Program-made: the position numbers and the translations under genes
Shown here: piece by piece, positions 1-7,919 of the stretch
Layout: every line of letters begins with the position of its first letter
How positions within the stretch are numbered: position 1 is the stretch's first letter
Notes under the pieces: generated by a model
Seen by the model: only the letters and a program-made list of their open reading frames with translations
Told to the model about the DNA's origin: nothing
Databases searched by the model: none
DNA from: Flavobacteriales bacterium
GTDB taxonomy: Bacteria; Bacteroidota; Bacteroidia; Flavobacteriales_D; Sanyastnellaceae
Direction: 5' to 3'
DNA: 40,102 bases
Assembly: GCA_020437755.1 (NCBI GenBank)
Contig: JAGQVX010000019.1
Coordinates: 1 to 40,102 of the forward strand

Positions 1-2274
1 GCAGCCCGCAATGGAATTGAGCTGTTGATCCTCATTAAAAACATAGGAAATCGTTTCAGCTCCTTCGAAGGTACCTAGTGACGTGAATTCACCATTCAGT
101 ACAGGAGTGTAATAAAGCTCGTAGGCGGTCACATCATCTGAACACGACTCATTGGGATTTGTCCAATTAACCAAATCCTGTATCTCAAGACAGTCGTTGT
201 CTACCGACAATTCTGGCGGACATGGCGGCGTAAAGTCATAAGGAATGCCACATGTTTCCTGCGACCAGTTTTCTAATGGATCAATAATACTGGTAACATT
301 GTAGGTACCTACAGACTTGACTTTATAGCAGTACTCTACATTGTTCACAAGATTGCTATCAATATAGAGTTGCTCTTCCGTCAATCCCAAAAACTGAAAA
401 TCGCCCAAGCCTTCGTCGTACCTATACACCTCATATTCTTCATTCTGCCAGGGTACGACGTGTGAAATCGCAATTGCCAGTTGATTGTCGTCCGGTTCGG
501 TTGAAATCCAAACTGATGAAGCGCTGGAGCTCTTAGCAACCAAAATGTCTTCCGACCAAAACTCTACCGCATAGTTGTGCGGCGAATCATTGGTATTGAT
601 TCCGGTATGCACAAACGTAGTATCTCCGAACATTAAAACGTCACCCTGAGTGGATGTGAAGATGAGATCCTGTGCTCCCTGGAATCCATCACCGTGAAAT
701 AACCGGTATGTGTATGGTGGAGTAAAATTGATCGTGTCCATCTCTGAAGGTGGTGACCAAGCGATGTAAATCTGGCCATTCTCGGCATCGGTGACTTCCA
801 CGCTAACATTGGTCATTACGGGTTGATCTTTGATCAGCTTGGTGCAAACCTCTTCCGATGCAATTGATTCTGAACCATCAGGCCAACAGGCCACTACCAT
901 GTAGCAATACTCACCTCCGAAACCTATGCCCAACTCATCCAAATAGGAACCGGAGTCGAATCCTTGAACGCTACCTACGAGCTCATAGCCGGTGTATTCG
1001 GGAACCCCTGTTTCGCAATGATCAGGATCAAATCCGTAAAATCCACTTCTCCGATAAATCTTGTACGAGAAATTATTCCATTGAACACTAGGAAATGCGT
1101 TGAGACAACCATGCGCATCCCAGGTAAGTTGAATTGCATTTCCGCTTGGCTCTGCAACAAGATTTTCAACCGGAGGTGCGACAACCCGAATTTGCACAGA
1201 TTCAATGTCGACCAGACTTACCTGCCAGTTTTGGTCTTCAGCGTGAAAGTGGACAAGATAAGGTTGACCCCGAACTTCTTCACAACCCGGAATCCAAGAA
1301 AAAACTCCGGTATTCGGATTAAAAACAGCAGGATTCTCCACTTCGCTCAGTGGACCACCAACAGCCGATAGAACTACCGGATCACCATCCGGATCTGTGG
1401 CTGATACATTGTACACCAATTGCTCGCCAACTACGATACACGTATCAGGTAAATCAACAAGTTCAGGAGGATTATTGTCGCAAATCTGCACATCGATCTG
1501 CATATCACGGATGACGGAACCCACTTTGTAAAGGCTTCCATTAATTTCGCGCCACTCTTCTATGAGGATAGCGATGTTATATTCACCAACTTGTAAAGGA
1601 TTGGCCCACACCACATCTCCCGTTATAGGGTCAATGGTAAAAGTATCCGAGGTGCCACTGGTCGCCAAATTAGGCAAAACGTAACCTGGTACTGGGTTAC
1701 ATTCTTCACCAAGACAATCCACCAGCTCAAAGGTTAGGAGATCCCCATCAGGATCATATGCACCGGGGTTATGAATCCACAGTTTATTCAGACAGGCAAC
1801 TTCCTTGGGAGGGCTCAATAAAACCACCGAATTGTTGTGCCCGGTAATCGGACTGATGATCAATTCAGATTGGATACAAAAAGGCGTCGTGACTGAAGCC
1901 GGCATGTTCTCCACTCCTGCATTACGGTTTGGATCCAACATGGTGAGGGTGTAGGCTCCTGGCCCCGGGTAAGTATGTCGACCTGTGTATGTGTTGATCT
2001 GAGAGTCAATCTCCGGGTAAAGATCTATGCTTTCTCGCTGCAAACTGTCCAGCACAGAGGCTCCGGGATTGTCGCCCCAATCTATGGACAACCATTCTCG
2101 ATCTGCAATTACCGACGACTTGGTACAGGTGACAATCTTAATCTCATAGGTAAAGCCGCTGATATGGGTATACGTGATTTCCCCAGCACGATTGTGCGTG
2201 GCTTGAACCCCAAAAGAAATCAGCACCAAAGCTAGAATTCCGAAAACCCTGAAAAGCACGTTTTGTTTTACCAT
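1..2274 (-). CDS. Large secreted multidomain protein, N-terminal 758 codons (partial)
   Basis: The frame is open on the minus strand from an ATG at 2274 to the window edge, so the C-terminus is missing. Translation starts with a signal peptide (MVKQNVLFRVFGILALVLIS, processed after GVQA), followed by THNRAGEITYTHISGFTYEI. That opening is typical of a large Bacteroidota family of extracellular proteins carrying PKD, cadherin-like and fibronectin III-like modules and ending in a T9SS or gliding-associated C-terminal domain. Visible modules include cadherin/Ig-like stretches with DPDGD motifs at about residues 185 and 300, then at least three Fn3-like modules with ITW/YIAW and YEVYRYD-type strands from about residue 370 onward. 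The sequence is Cys-containing and acidic. Family membership is inferred from the N-terminus and module style; the sorting domain lies outside the window. The protein is probably exported and surface-attached or released. No neighbour is shared on this strand. Confidence 0.8.
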   Translation of the reverse strand, partial: MVKQNVLFRVFGILALVLISFGVQATHNRAGEITYTHISGFTYEIKIVTCTKSSVIADREWLSIDWGDNPGASVLDSLQRESIDLYPEIDSQINTYTGRHTYPGPGAYTLTMLDPNRNAGVENMPASVTTPFCIQSELIISPITGHNNSVVLLSPPKEVACLNKLWIHNPGAYDPDGDLLTFELVDCLGEECNPVPGYVLPNLATSGTSDTFTIDPITGDVVWANPLQVGEYNIAILIEEWREINGSLYKVGSVIRDMQIDVQICDNNPPELVDLPDTCIVVGEQLVYNVSATDPDGDPVVLSAVGGPLSEVENPAVFNPNTGVFSWIPGCEEVRGQPYLVHFHAEDQNWQVSLVDIESVQIRVVAPPVENLVAEPSGNAIQLTWDAHGCLNAFPSVQWNNFSYKIYRRSGFYGFDPDHCETGVPEYTGYELVGSVQGFDSGSYLDELGIGFGGEYCYMVVACWPDGSESIASEEVCTKLIKDQPVMTNVSVEVTDAENGQIYIAWSPPSEMDTINFTPPYTYRLFHGDGFQGAQDLIFTSTQGDVLMFGDTTFVHTGINTNDSPHNYAVEFWSEDILVAKSSSASSVWISTEPDDNQLAIAISHVVPWQNEEYEVYRYDEGLGDFQFLGLTEEQLYIDSNLVNNVEYCYKVKSVGTYNVTSIIDPLENWSQETCGIPYDFTPPCPPELSVDNDCLEIQDLVNWTNPNESCSDDVTAYELYYTPVLNGEFTSLGTFEGAETISYVFNEDQQLNSIAGC

Positions 2275-2380
2275 TCGAACAGATAAAAGTACTGAAATTA
2301 CGTCCTCTATGCTTACAATAAACATCAAGATTTCCCGAATTGTTGCATTTTATTGTGCGATCGCGGCATCAGGAGTCTGA

Positions 2381-2399
2381 ATTGGCTAATTTAGCCAAT
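2381..2399. repeat. Perfect inverted repeat upstream of pdxA
   Basis: ATTGGCT-AATTT-AGCCAAT is a perfect 7-bp dyad with a 5-bp spacer, centred about 54 bp before the pdxA start. It contains TAATTTAG, one base off the TAnnTTTG -7 consensus, so it may be an operator overlapping a promoter. No T-tract follows, which argues against a terminator. Confidence 0.4.
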
Positions 2400-2443
2400 C
2401 GAAACCGTGGATTATTCTCTACGGTAAACATTGCAGGTGTAAT

Positions 2444-3499
2444 ATGGGAAAGAGTGATGCAATTCGAGTGGGAATCACCACTGGCGATTACAACGGCGTA
2501 GGCCCGGAGATAATTGTGAAAACGTTTATGGACCGACGAATGTTTGACGGAATCACTCCAATACTATATGGTCATTCAGAAATCGTCAAATCTGCGCGAA
2601 AAACACTTCAGCTTGTTGATTTTCAATACCAGTCAATCGAATCAGCTGATGACGCTTCGGGGAAGAAATTCTTTGTGATTGATATTTTGAAGGACGAACC
2701 TGTCGTTCAACCCGGCGAGAAGACATCGCAGGCAGGCTCTGCTTCTTATCTTTCATTGAAGGCGGCAGTAGAAGACCTGGCCAGCAATAAAATCGATGTT
2801 CTCGTGACCGTACCAATCAACAAGGATTTAATTCAGAGCGAGGATTTCAAATTCCCGGGTCATACCGAATATTTGGCCGACATGTCCAACGTTGAAGACC
2901 ATTTAATGTTGTTGGTAGCCAATAATTTACGCGTAGGAGTGGTGACTGGTCACGTACCCATCAAGGAAGTAAGTGAAAAACTCACCACTGCGGGCATCCT
3001 TAGCAAACTTCAATTACTGAACGACAGTCTCATAAGGGATTTTGGGATCTCCAGGCCCAAAATCGCTGTAATGGGGCTCAATCCTCACGCGGGCGACAAC
3101 GGATTGCTAGGCGATGAAGAGAAGGATATTATACTCCCGGCCATCCGACAAGCAGAAGAAATGGGGATTTATGCTTTTGGCCCTTATGGCGCTGATGGTT
3201 TTTTTGGATCACGTGTTTATAATACGTTTGATGGTATTCTGGCTATGTACCACGATCAGGGACTTGGGCCGTTCAAGGCGCTTGCGTTTGACCAGGGAGT
3301 GAACTTTACTTCCGGATTGCCCATAGTGCGGACTTCACCCGACCACGGAACTGCATATGATATTGCCGGCACCGGTGAAGCCGATGAAAACAGTTTTCGG
3401 CAGGCGGTATTCTTAGCTGTTGATGTGTACAAACAGCGCATTGCCTTCAAAGAACTGATGGCCAACCCCTTGGAAATAAGCCTGAAAAAATCAGAATAG
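2444..3499 (+). CDS. pdxA: 4-hydroxythreonine-4-phosphate dehydrogenase PdxA
   Basis: The enzyme oxidises 4-phosphooxy-L-threonine with NAD+ and decarboxylates the product to 3-amino-1-hydroxyacetone 1-phosphate, the amino-ketone partner that PdxJ condenses with deoxyxylulose 5-phosphate in vitamin B6 synthesis. The N-terminus VGITTGDYNGVGPEII is the family signature. Metal-binding histidines appear in FPGHTEYLA (near residue 140), NPHAGDNG (near 215) and MYHDQGLGPFK (near 270). PIVRTSPDHGTAYDIAGTG near the C-terminus is also diagnostic. The length of 351 aa is normal. Start ATG 2444 is the only start that preserves the canonical N-terminus. It is cytosolic. It lies about 70 bp upstream of the DUF177-rpmF unit, which has its own promoter. 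The partner pdxJ is about 20 kb away in the same window. Confidence 0.95.
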   Translation: MGKSDAIRVGITTGDYNGVGPEIIVKTFMDRRMFDGITPILYGHSEIVKSARKTLQLVDFQYQSIESADDASGKKFFVIDILKDEPVVQPGEKTSQAGSASYLSLKAAVEDLASNKIDVLVTVPINKDLIQSEDFKFPGHTEYLADMSNVEDHLMLLVANNLRVGVVTGHVPIKEVSEKLTTAGILSKLQLLNDSLIRDFGISRPKIAVMGLNPHAGDNGLLGDEEKDIILPAIRQAEEMGIYAFGPYGADGFFGSRVYNTFDGILAMYHDQGLGPFKALAFDQGVNFTSGLPIVRTSPDHGTAYDIAGTGEADENSFRQAVFLAVDVYKQRIAFKELMANPLEISLKKSE

Positions 3500-3521
3500 A
3501 AGAATTTCAGACCGATCTTCA

Positions 3522-3549
3522 TTGGAATTCAATAGTTTTTGTAAATTTG
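3522..3549 (+). promoter_or_regulatory. Bacteroidota-type promoter for DUF177-rpmF
   Basis: TTG at 3522-3524, a 17-bp spacer, then TAAATTTG at 3542-3549 exactly match the flavobacterial TTG-N17-TAnnTTTG promoter. The predicted transcription start near 3555 leaves a leader of about 17 nt before the TTG start codon of the DUF177 gene. Confidence 0.65.
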
Positions 3550-3571
3550 CCGTCCCTTAAAATTAACGTGC

Positions 3572-4081
3572 TTGAAACGCCACAAGGATTATACGATACC
3601 TTACACGGGTCTGAAAATCGGGCGTCACGAGTTTGAGTTTAAGTTAGGGAACTCGTTCTTTGAGCAATTTGAGTATTCAGAAATAGGCGACTGCGACATC
3701 TTCATTGATGTGACTCTCGAAAAACAAGCCACCATGCTTGTGCTGGATTTTGACATTGAAGGTGTGATTGTTACACTGTGTGATCGATGTCAGGAACCCA
3801 TCGAAGTTGATATCGAAGCCACCGAGCAGCTCATCGTCAAATTTGGCGACTACACCGGTTCCATTGAAGATGAGATTCTCGTTCATGGCCCGGGGGAACA
3901 TGAGTTAAACCTGGCACCTTATTTTTATGAATACGCACACTTAGCTATGCCTCCAAAAAGAGTGCATGATTCAATGGATCAGTGTAATCAGGATGTCATA
4001 GCTTACCTAAGCGGGACTGACGATGACGGCGATGACGATGACGTTGATCCACGATGGGAAAAGCTCAAAGACTTAAAATAA
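3572..4081 (+). CDS. DUF177 (YceD-family) protein
   Basis: This is a 169-aa YceD/DUF177-family protein. Members almost always sit directly upstream of rpmF, and a role connected with 23S rRNA or large-subunit assembly has been proposed. The CDRCQEPIEVDIEATEQL segment (about residues 69-86), with its CxxC pair, is the family hallmark, as is the second acidic half ending in a DDDGDDDD run. The start is TTG at 3572: the frame is closed by TAA at 3542, no ATG exists before about residue 54, and N-terminal LKRHKDYTIPYTGLKIG matches the usual start of the family. It is probably co-transcribed with rpmF, 28 bp downstream. The molecular function remains uncertain. Confidence 0.85.
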   Translation: MKRHKDYTIPYTGLKIGRHEFEFKLGNSFFEQFEYSEIGDCDIFIDVTLEKQATMLVLDFDIEGVIVTLCDRCQEPIEVDIEATEQLIVKFGDYTGSIEDEILVHGPGEHELNLAPYFYEYAHLAMPPKRVHDSMDQCNQDVIAYLSGTDDDGDDDDVDPRWEKLKDLK

Positions 4082-4109
4082 GAAGTAAAGAATAGTAAAA
4101 CGGATAAAG

Positions 4110-4301
4110 ATGGCACATCCTAAACGAAAGCAGTCAAAGACACGATCAAGAAAGCGTCGCACGCATTACAAGGCCGAAGTTCCAACTGTAGTAACGTGTC
4201 AGACCACTGGTCAGCCTCACCTCATGCACCGCGCACATTGGTTTGAGGGCAAATTGTACTACCGAGGTCAGGTAGTCATGGAAAAAGAAGCACAAGCTTA
4301 A
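4110..4301 (+). CDS. rpmF: 50S ribosomal protein L32
   Basis: The 63-aa basic protein begins [20 protein letters not shown], the universal L32 start, and ends in the Bacteroidota-type [17 protein letters not shown]. Only one cysteine (residue 30) remains of the four that bind zinc in Zn-type L32, so this is the zinc-free (C-) form. It follows the DUF177 gene by 28 bp and is closed by a strong terminator. A structural component of the large subunit. Confidence 0.97.
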   Translation: MAHPKRKQSKTRSRKRRTHYKAEVPTVVTCQTTGQPHLMHRAHWFEGKLYYRGQVVMEKEAQA

Positions 4302-4323
4302 TCCGTACTTATCCCATTATCAG

Positions 4324-4352
4324 AGGCTGTTCCTGCAAGGAGCGGCCTTTTT
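4324..4352 (+). terminator. Rho-independent terminator after rpmF
   Basis: A 10-bp stem (4324-4333 with 4339-4348, two G-U pairs) with a TGCAA loop is followed by a T-run. It closes the DUF177-rpmF transcript and separates it from fabH, so fabH needs its own promoter within 4353-4513. The only -7 candidate seen there is TATCTTAG at 4471-4478, one base off consensus. Confidence 0.8.
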
Positions 4353-4513
4353 CGTTTGAGTACATAATATGCAGTGGGCGCAACTCTGTAAAACAGATCA
4401 ATTAAGGCCACTTTTCAATCGTTTTTGGCGATTTATTGGCAATTTTCGATACCTGCGAACACATAAACCTTATCTTAGCGCCTTGTCTTTGACACATTTT
4501 TAACCTGCTACGA

Positions 4514-5518
4514 ATGACAAAAATCACAGCGGCGATAACCGCAGTTCACGGGTATGTTCCAGAAGACATCATGTCCAATCATGACTTGGAAAAACTTGTG
4601 GATACGTCGGATGAATGGATCAGAACCCGGACCGGAATCGAACAAAGGCATATTCTGAAGGGTGAAGGCAAAGGAACATCCGACATGGCTGCAGAAGCCA
4701 TCAAGGGTTTGTGTAAGAAGAGGGGTATCGACCCAAAGGAAATCGACCTGGTAATCTGTGCTACTGTTACCCCAGACTTCACGTTTCCGGCAACTGCCAA
4801 TGTGGTGACCGATAAAATAGGTGCTTCGAATGCATGGGGGTTTGACCTCATTGCTGCATGCTCGGGATTTATTTATGCATTGTCGGTTGGCTCGCAGTTC
4901 ATCGAAACAGGAAAGTACAAGAAGGTAGTCGTAGTTGGAGCGGATAAAATGTCATCGATTATTGACTATTCTGACCGAACCACTTGTATTATTTTCGGTG
5001 ATGGTGCGGGTGCAGTTCTGCTTGAGGCTAATTCAGACGGATATGGGATCGTTGACACCATTATGTGTTCAGATGGGAGCGGTAGAGAATTCCTGCATCA
5101 AAAAGCTGGAGGATCTGTCCGTCCGGCATCTCATGAGACGGTAGACAATAAAGAGCACTATGTATATCAGGATGGTAAAACAGTGTTCAAATATGCGGTT
5201 ACCAAAATGGCAGACGTCTCTGTTGAAATCATGGAACGTAACGGTCTGAGTTCAGAGGATGTTACCTGGTTGGTACCTCATCAAGCGAATAAGAGAATTA
5301 TTGACGCCACAGCAAACCGAATGGGGTTGACCGACGACAAAGTTATGGTCAACATTCAACGCTATGGCAATACTACAGCCGGAACCATACCATTGTGTCT
5401 GCACGACTGGGAATCCCAACTACACAAAGGCGATAACTTAGTGTTGTCTGCCTTTGGCGGTGGCTTTACCTGGGGTGCAGTGTACCTGAAGTGGGCCTAT
5501 GACCCCGCAAAAGGATAA
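4514..5518 (+). CDS. fabH: 3-oxoacyl-ACP synthase III (FabH)
   Basis: FabH starts fatty-acid elongation by condensing an acyl-CoA primer with malonyl-ACP. The catalytic triad is complete: Cys116 in IAACSGF, His256 in VPHQANKR and Asn286 in YGNTTAG. DTSDEWIRTRTGI (about residues 30-42) is the standard FabH N-terminal signature. The length of 334 aa is typical. The gene heads a compact group with accB (36-bp gap) and accC (25-bp gap), coupling chain initiation to malonyl-CoA supply. No plsX lies between rpmF and fabH, unlike many bacterial rpmF-plsX-fabH clusters. Start ATG 4514 gives the expected N-terminus MTKITAAITAVHGYVPE. Cytosolic. Confidence 0.96.
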   Translation: MTKITAAITAVHGYVPEDIMSNHDLEKLVDTSDEWIRTRTGIEQRHILKGEGKGTSDMAAEAIKGLCKKRGIDPKEIDLVICATVTPDFTFPATANVVTDKIGASNAWGFDLIAACSGFIYALSVGSQFIETGKYKKVVVVGADKMSSIIDYSDRTTCIIFGDGAGAVLLEANSDGYGIVDTIMCSDGSGREFLHQKAGGSVRPASHETVDNKEHYVYQDGKTVFKYAVTKMADVSVEIMERNGLSSEDVTWLVPHQANKRIIDATANRMGLTDDKVMVNIQRYGNTTAGTIPLCLHDWESQLHKGDNLVLSAFGGGFTWGAVYLKWAYDPAKG

Positions 5519-5554
5519 TCAAACAAAAACGAATTACGAGAAAAACTCAACCAT

Positions 5555-6058
5555 ATGAAGCTGTCTGAAATTCAAGACCTTATCAAGTTTGTAGCACGTT
5601 CTGGTGCTACAGAGGTGGAAATCGAACAAAAAGATTTCAAGATCATCATTAAGACTGATGGGCCTAAGAGACGTGGAAAACTCACGGGAACAGAAGTTGT
5701 GCAACAATTACCTGTTGCAGTTCCCATGCAACAAGCAGTTCCACAACAGGTGATACCTCAAGCTGCACCCGCACCTGCTCCTGCCGCTACGCCTGCTCCA
5801 GCTAAAGAAGAAAACAACTATATCGAGGTGAAATCACCGATGATTGGTACCTTTTATCGCTCTCCATCGCCAGACAAACCAGCATTCGCTGAAGTAGGTG
5901 ATACCATTAAAACAGGTGATGTCGTCTGTATAATTGAGGCGATGAAACTCTTCAATGAGATTGAATCAGAAGTAAGTGGGCGTATTGTGAAGTTCCTTGT
6001 TGATGACAGTTCGCCTGTTGAATATGACCAGCCTTTGATGCTGATCGATCCGTCTTAA
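5555..6058 (+). CDS. accB: Acetyl-CoA carboxylase biotin carboxyl carrier protein
   Basis: The 167-aa BCCP carries biotin on Lys131 in the EAMKLFN motif. The layout is an N-terminal helical segment (1-45), a Pro/Ala/Gln-rich flexible linker (about 50-84) and the C-terminal biotinyl-lipoyl domain (89-167) beginning YIEVKSPMIGTFYRSP. It moves the carboxyl group from biotin carboxylase (AccC, next gene) to the carboxyltransferase subunits, which are not in this window. The linker's repeated Pro-Ala units are normal for BCCP. It is probably translated from the same transcript as fabH and accC. Confidence 0.97.
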   Translation: MKLSEIQDLIKFVARSGATEVEIEQKDFKIIIKTDGPKRRGKLTGTEVVQQLPVAVPMQQAVPQQVIPQAAPAPAPAATPAPAKEENNYIEVKSPMIGTFYRSPSPDKPAFAEVGDTIKTGDVVCIIEAMKLFNEIESEVSGRIVKFLVDDSSPVEYDQPLMLIDPS

Positions 6059-6083
6059 CCAGTTATAACCAGAACCTCATTGT

Positions 6084-7418
6084 ATGTTTAACAAGATTCT
6101 GATTGCCAACCGGGGTGAAATCGCTCTGCGGGTAATTCGCACCTGTAAAGAAATGGGTATCAGCACCGTAGCAGTATACTCTACAGCAGATGCTGATAGT
6201 CTTCATGTACGATTTGCTGACGAAGCGGTATGCATCGGTCCCCCTCAAAGCTCACTCTCATACCTGAGTATCCCCAATATTATCGCAGCTGCTGAAATCA
6301 CAAATGCAGATGCTATTCACCCGGGATATGGTTTTCTTTCGGAAAATGCTCAATTCTCAAAGGTTTGTCAGGAGAATAAAATCAAATTCATTGGGGCCAG
6401 TCCGGAAATGATTGACGCCATGGGAGACAAAGCTTCGGCAAAATCAACCATGAAAGCTGCGGGAGTCCCAACTATCCCCGGATCTGAGGGGATTCTGAAG
6501 GACTTTGACGAGGCTAAGAAAATTGCAAAAGAAATTGGATATCCCGTCATGTTGAAAGCTACAGCTGGAGGCGGTGGAAAGGGTATGAAAATGTGCAAAG
6601 ACGAGAAAGAACTAGCGGATGGCTGGGAAACTACTCGTCGTGAAGCTGGGGCCGCCTTCGGAAATGATGGGATGTACATGGAGAAATTCATTGAGGAACC
6701 ACGTCACATCGAAATCCAAATTGCCGGGGACCAACGCGGAAAAGCTTGTCACTTGTCGGAACGAGATTGCAGTATTCAACGCCGCCATCAAAAATTGGTT
6801 GAAGAGACCCCTTCACCATATATGACAGATGAGTTGCGGGAACAGATGGGCCAGGCGGCAATTCGTGCTGCAGAAGCCGTAAAATATGAAGGAGTAGGCA
6901 CTATCGAATTTCTTGTCGACAAGCACCGTAATTTCTATTTTATGGAGATGAACACCCGTATTCAGGTGGAGCATACCATAACCGAAGAAGTGATCAACTA
7001 CGATCTCATCAAGGAACAAATCAAGCTCGCTTCGGGAGACGACATATCAGGAAGAAACTACTATCCGAAAATGCACGCCATTCAGTGCCGGATCAATGCT
7101 GAAGACCCACATCGTAATTTTGCTCCAAGTCCTGGTAGAATCACAGACTACCATGCACCGGGTGGACACGGAATTCGTATTGACACTCACGTCTATGCGG
7201 GATACATGATTCCTCCATACTACGATTCGATGATCGCCAAGCTTATCACTGTCGCTCAAACTCGCGAAGAGGCCATTACCAAAATGGAACGTGCCCTGGA
7301 TGAATACATAATTGAAGGAATTAAGACAACTATTCCGTTTCACCAGAAACTCATGAAGGACGAAAAGTTCCGTAGTGGAAACTTTACTACCAAATTCATG
7401 GAAACGTTTGAAATGTGA
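6084..7418 (+). CDS. accC: Biotin carboxylase subunit of acetyl-CoA carboxylase
   Basis: The ATP-grasp enzyme carboxylates the biotin on AccB using bicarbonate and [22 protein letters not shown] is the canonical N-terminus. The glycine-rich ATP loop [13 protein letters not shown] (about residues 155-167), the biotin carboxylase signature [11 protein letters not shown] (about 288-298) and the C-terminal domain with FAPSPGRI are all present. The length of 444 aa is standard for a free-standing AccC. The stop codon abuts the stop of the convergent rfaE2 gene, so its terminator has to lie inside that gene; a perfect hairpin is found there. Confidence 0.97.
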   Translation: MFNKILIANRGEIALRVIRTCKEMGISTVAVYSTADADSLHVRFADEAVCIGPPQSSLSYLSIPNIIAAAEITNADAIHPGYGFLSENAQFSKVCQENKIKFIGASPEMIDAMGDKASAKSTMKAAGVPTIPGSEGILKDFDEAKKIAKEIGYPVMLKATAGGGGKGMKMCKDEKELADGWETTRREAGAAFGNDGMYMEKFIEEPRHIEIQIAGDQRGKACHLSERDCSIQRRHQKLVEETPSPYMTDELREQMGQAAIRAAEAVKYEGVGTIEFLVDKHRNFYFMEMNTRIQVEHTITEEVINYDLIKEQIKLASGDDISGRNYYPKMHAIQCRINAEDPHRNFAPSPGRITDYHAPGGHGIRIDTHVYAGYMIPPYYDSMIAKLITVAQTREEAITKMERALDEYIIEGIKTTIPFHQKLMKDEKFRSGNFTTKFMETFEM

Positions 7419-7919
7419 TTAGGAGTTTGTTCTTTTTAAGATACTGACAATGTTGGTTGTCGAAAAGCCCTGTACCAGTGACAGGGCTTTTACTTTACCC
7501 CCATTTCTTATTACCTCAGTTGATCCAACAATATACGCCGGATCCGCAGCATCAGTACAATCGGCATTGTAGTCACCACCTTTCACCAAGACATCGGGAA
7601 GAATACTTTCAATCAATCGCAACGGTGTGTCCTCACCAAAAATGATTACTGCATCCACAGGCTTCAAAGCAGCAATAATCTGCGCACGGGCCCATTCAGG
7701 ATTAATTGGGCGTTCCGGCGCCTTTCCTAAACGTCGGACTGAGGCATCATCATTTATACCCACAATCAGTCGATCTCCCATGGATTTGGCTCTTTCCAAA
7801 TAATCAACGTGCCCGACATGTAGTAAATCAAAAACGCCATTGGTGAAGACGATCTTTTCATCCTTGGATCGCCAATCCTTTATCAATGTCAGGCTAACCT
7901 CTAAAGTGTAAGATTTCAT
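7419..7919 (-). CDS. rfaE2: D-glycero-beta-D-manno-heptose 1-phosphate adenylyltransferase
   Basis: A free-standing nucleotidyltransferase equivalent to the C-terminal half of HldE/RfaE. It converts heptose 1-phosphate to ADP-heptose for lipopolysaccharide core synthesis. FTNGVFDLLHVGHVDYL contains the HxGH nucleotidyl-transfer motif, and VKGGDY and the C-terminal GFSTTNIV segment are typical. The start was set at ATG 7919 (MKSYTLEVSL), which overlaps the upstream stop as ATGA. The longer frame to 8021 adds 34 residues that merely read through the preceding gene in another frame and has no family match. This gives 166 aa, the normal size. The 3' end contains the accC terminator hairpin. A generic cytidylyltransferase-like function is the alternative. 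Confidence 0.88.
   Translation of the reverse strand: MKSYTLEVSLTLIKDWRSKDEKIVFTNGVFDLLHVGHVDYLERAKSMGDRLIVGINDDASVRRLGKAPERPINPEWARAQIIAALKPVDAVIIFGEDTPLRLIESILPDVLVKGGDYNADCTDAADPAYIVGSTEVIRNGGKVKALSLVQGFSTTNIVSILKRTNS
7463..7491 (+). terminator. Terminator for accC embedded in convergent rfaE2
   Basis: AAAAGCCCTGT (7463-7473) and ACAGGGCTTTT (7481-7491) form a perfect 11-bp stem with a 7-nt loop, ending in T-rich sequence on the plus strand, 45 bp after the accC stop. On the minus strand the same bases encode KALSLVQGF of RfaE2, so one sequence serves as terminator and as coding sequence. Confidence 0.65.

Noticed and set aside
858..1371. Plus-strand frames inside the first 2.2 kb
   Set aside because: They are antisense to a long minus-strand frame with a signal peptide and clear domains, and have no recognisable motifs.
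4413..4430. Third copy of the GbsR dyad upstream of fabH (TTTCAATCGTTTTTGGCG)
   Set aside because: The left half and spacer resemble the operator, but the right arm is TTGGCG in place of TTGAAA, so dyad symmetry is lost. Worth including in a motif scan only.
5700..5810. Pro/Ala/Gln-rich repeats as a DNA repeat array
   Set aside because: They encode the normal flexible linker of the biotin carboxyl carrier protein.
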